From NCBI GenBank assembly GCA_016801885.1, contig CM028885.1, positions 21,959,834-22,023,833 on the forward strand: a stretch of 64,000 nucleotides of DNA, in the 5' to 3' direction. The translations under genes were made by a program, and so were the position numbers. Numbering within the stretch: the stretch's first letter is position 1; each line of letters opens with the position of its first letter. Shown piece after piece: positions 62,001 to 64,000 of this stretch. The notes beneath the pieces are model-generated. The model saw only the letters and a program-made list of their open reading frames with translations, was not told where the DNA came from and ran no database searches. This stretch comes from Toxotes chatareus. Taxonomy: Eukaryota > Chordata > Actinopteri > Toxotidae.

Positions 62001-64000
62001 TCAAAAAAGGATGGTGTTTCTGTTCTACATCTCTGGAGTGACGTAAGCAAACAGGCAACTGCATCACAGACCACGTGAGACACTTCTTACAAGTGAGCTG
62101 GATAATGAGGAAGTCTTCCAGAAAACAAGCCACACTATCTGGGACATCAGTGTGTGTCCTGAAGGTCGTACTGGGTGATGAAGGCCGCCTGACTTAAAGC
62201 TTATGTTCCTAAAAAAAGAGAAATAATGCAGTGACGTAACTGCTGTTTTGTTTAGTTTCCACAGGCCATCCTTTGTTTTCTACCCCTTCGTCTCTTTAAT
62301 TCTTCTACAATACTCATTTTGATTAATGTTTTATTTCCTCAGTGATGGTTTTCTCGGTAAAGTTCAAGCTTTTGTGGTACAAAATGAGATGCAAGTGTTA
62401 AAGACAGCTACATTTTTTTTTGTGGGTGCAGAATAAAATTCATCAGTTGTGATTAAGGAAAGTCTGATGATGAGTCATAGGGGCTGACGTTTCATGAGCA
62501 GGCTGTGATGCTGCCATAAGCACAGCAGATGTAAGGAGACTCATTTTTGGGACTGTTTTTGGCCGGGATCTTCAACCAACAGATCCTCGACCATCTGCCT
62601 ATAGGGAGCCACAGAGTCACTCACCAGACAACAGAGACCTAAATACTTTTGGTAGGAAATGATGACACATTATGTCTTACTTTTCAAATCAAGGTTGTTT
62701 GACACCTGTGAGGCAGCCCATGGGATCGTCTCATGAAATAGTGCCTGCCTGAGGCAGCAGGTGTACCATACCTTAAGCGCACAAAGAGCTTGGTTAGGTT
62801 TAGGGGAAAAAATGGTTTGTGTTAAAATAAATACTTCACTAAGGTTAGTTGGTTGGTTAAGGTTGTGGATTTGTTATGGTCAAAAGAAACAATAGTGACT
62901 GTTGGTTTCAAAAAGGAAACAGCCAGAGTGTTTTGTTGACCCGTCCGTCCAACCTGAACTCCTTATGCAGATGTTTTCTCTTTATACAACTGACGTCCTT
63001 CCTCCTTATGACTTCCTCCTTTGCTCTTGTGATAATTACTACCACCGCAGGAGGTTGTCTAACAGTGAAGCGCAGCCATGGGTCATGATAAGCTGCTTGC
63101 ACAGGTGACCTATAGAGTGTTTTTTTTTTTTTTTTTGGAGGAGGAGGACAGTCTAGTAAGAAAGATCGTGAACAGAGAAGAGAAACAGAGAAAGACTGCG
63201 ACGTCAGCAGAGAGACAGAGGGAGCGATAGCAAGAACAACTGAAAGTAAATAAATGAGCGTTGCCAAGAACAAATGATGGTGGTGTTATCATCCCCCATT
63301 ACTTGGGCTTGTGGATCTTACACTTACGTCACCATCAATATGTGACAAATGCACGGTGAATCCAACATACAGATGTTCCCATTCTGTAAGCCAGAGAGTG
63401 GTAAGCAGCCATGAAGTGTTATTATTATTTTTGGATAAAGTTGAGTGAGTACAAATCTTCTCTGTGTTCATCACTGCACCTGTTACGTTATGTTGTCTAA
63501 TTTCTAGCAAAAATGCCATTGAGAAGGTGCATTAATGCAGCCAATATAAGAATAAGATGTTCACAGTAAACATCAAGCTGCTGGCATCAATCTGCCAGTG
63601 AAACGGATTAATTTGAATATTTAAATTGGTGTTATGACAAGATGCAGTAGCATCTATCTATCTATAGTATTGCAAAAGTGGTTTGTACAACATTTACTAT
63701 GTATGATAACTCAGAATTTAACAAAAGGACAACAAATGGTCTGCACATCACTACACTATACATCACTAAAGCTGTAATGCTGCCAAAGTTGCTTCAGGAT
63801 TTTGTTCTGTCATTAGGAATTACTGTGTGCAGACATAATTTTAAATGCCTGTTAAACCTATTTTATAAATAGCATTAATATATAGTAATATTATTATTAT
63901 TATATAATAAAGAAATCACATAGAGGAGGTTATCTAGCAATCTAGGTATCGTTTTAATTTCAGTTATAGCACAGTAAGAAGGAAAGAAAAGCAGCATCTA
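59070..64000. other. Intergenic sequence, no supported gene
   Basis: Contains GT-rich patches near 59776-59880, a 12-bp-arm hairpin (59936-59983), an A-run near 60063-60072, a T-run near 63119-63137, and a TATC run near 63651-63664. The minus-strand frame at 61193-61462 (89 codons) is the only one that looks mildly protein-like, but I do not recognise it. AT-rich ATT repeats lie near the end at about 63889-63904. Confidence 0.4.
59936..59983. repeat. Perfect 12-bp inverted repeat
   Basis: GCTGTCAAAGGT (59936-59947) and ACCTTTGACAGC (59972-59983) are exact reverse complements around a 24-base loop. Each arm carries CTTTGA or its complement, the core of TCF/LEF binding sites. There is no evidence of transcription. 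Confidence 0.85.

Overview
The window looks like nuclear genomic DNA of a bony fish, probably a spiny-rayed (percomorph) teleost. It is AT-rich and full of (CA/GT)n microsatellites. It carries decayed interspersed repeats that I recognise from teleost genomes: Tc1/mariner transposase remnants, CR1/L2-type LINE pieces, V-SINE/L2-like tails and long-terminal-repeat (LTR) elements. Two intron-containing vertebrate genes are supported, and nothing suggests prokaryotic, viral-genome or organellar DNA. Repeat names come from memory of these families, not from a database search.

Layout. From 1 to about 50.8 kb I find no host protein gene that I can support. This stretch is intergenic DNA, or possibly long introns of a gene whose small exons I cannot see. 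It holds a frameshifted LINE reverse-transcriptase fragment (481-860), an L2-like tail (4946-5008), a 600-bp LTR with an internal ORF (7154-8231), LINE relics (12020-12215, 21225-21485), two Tc1-like transposase relics (13375-13620, 43400-43640), a CpG-rich block with a repeated 65-bp module (18240-19030), a second LTR-like unit followed by degenerate repeats (37632-38400), and several short interspersed repeats. At 26587-27036 there is an exceptional 450-bp TG tract.

From 50.8 to 58.5 kb lie two divergently transcribed genes. tmem81 (minus strand, four coding exons, 50795-52424) encodes a sperm membrane immunoglobulin-like protein. rab29 (plus strand, five coding exons, 55771-58488) encodes a small GTPase of the Rab32/38/29 group. 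Splice phases, conserved motifs and complete start-to-stop reading frames agree for both. In human both genes lie in 1q32.1, so the pairing is consistent with conserved synteny. They are not functionally linked: one acts in gamete fusion, the other in trans-Golgi/lysosome traffic. From 58.5 to 64 kb there is a miniature transposon relic beside rab29 and otherwise unassigned sequence.

I did not find a convincing new biological system. The observations most worth checking are the tmem81 splice structure (a 58-bp intron and two in-phase acceptors 81 bp apart), the Ile at the human Rab29 Thr71 position, the CpG/kappaB block with its repeated module, and the degenerate repeats next to the 37.6-kb LTR-like unit.
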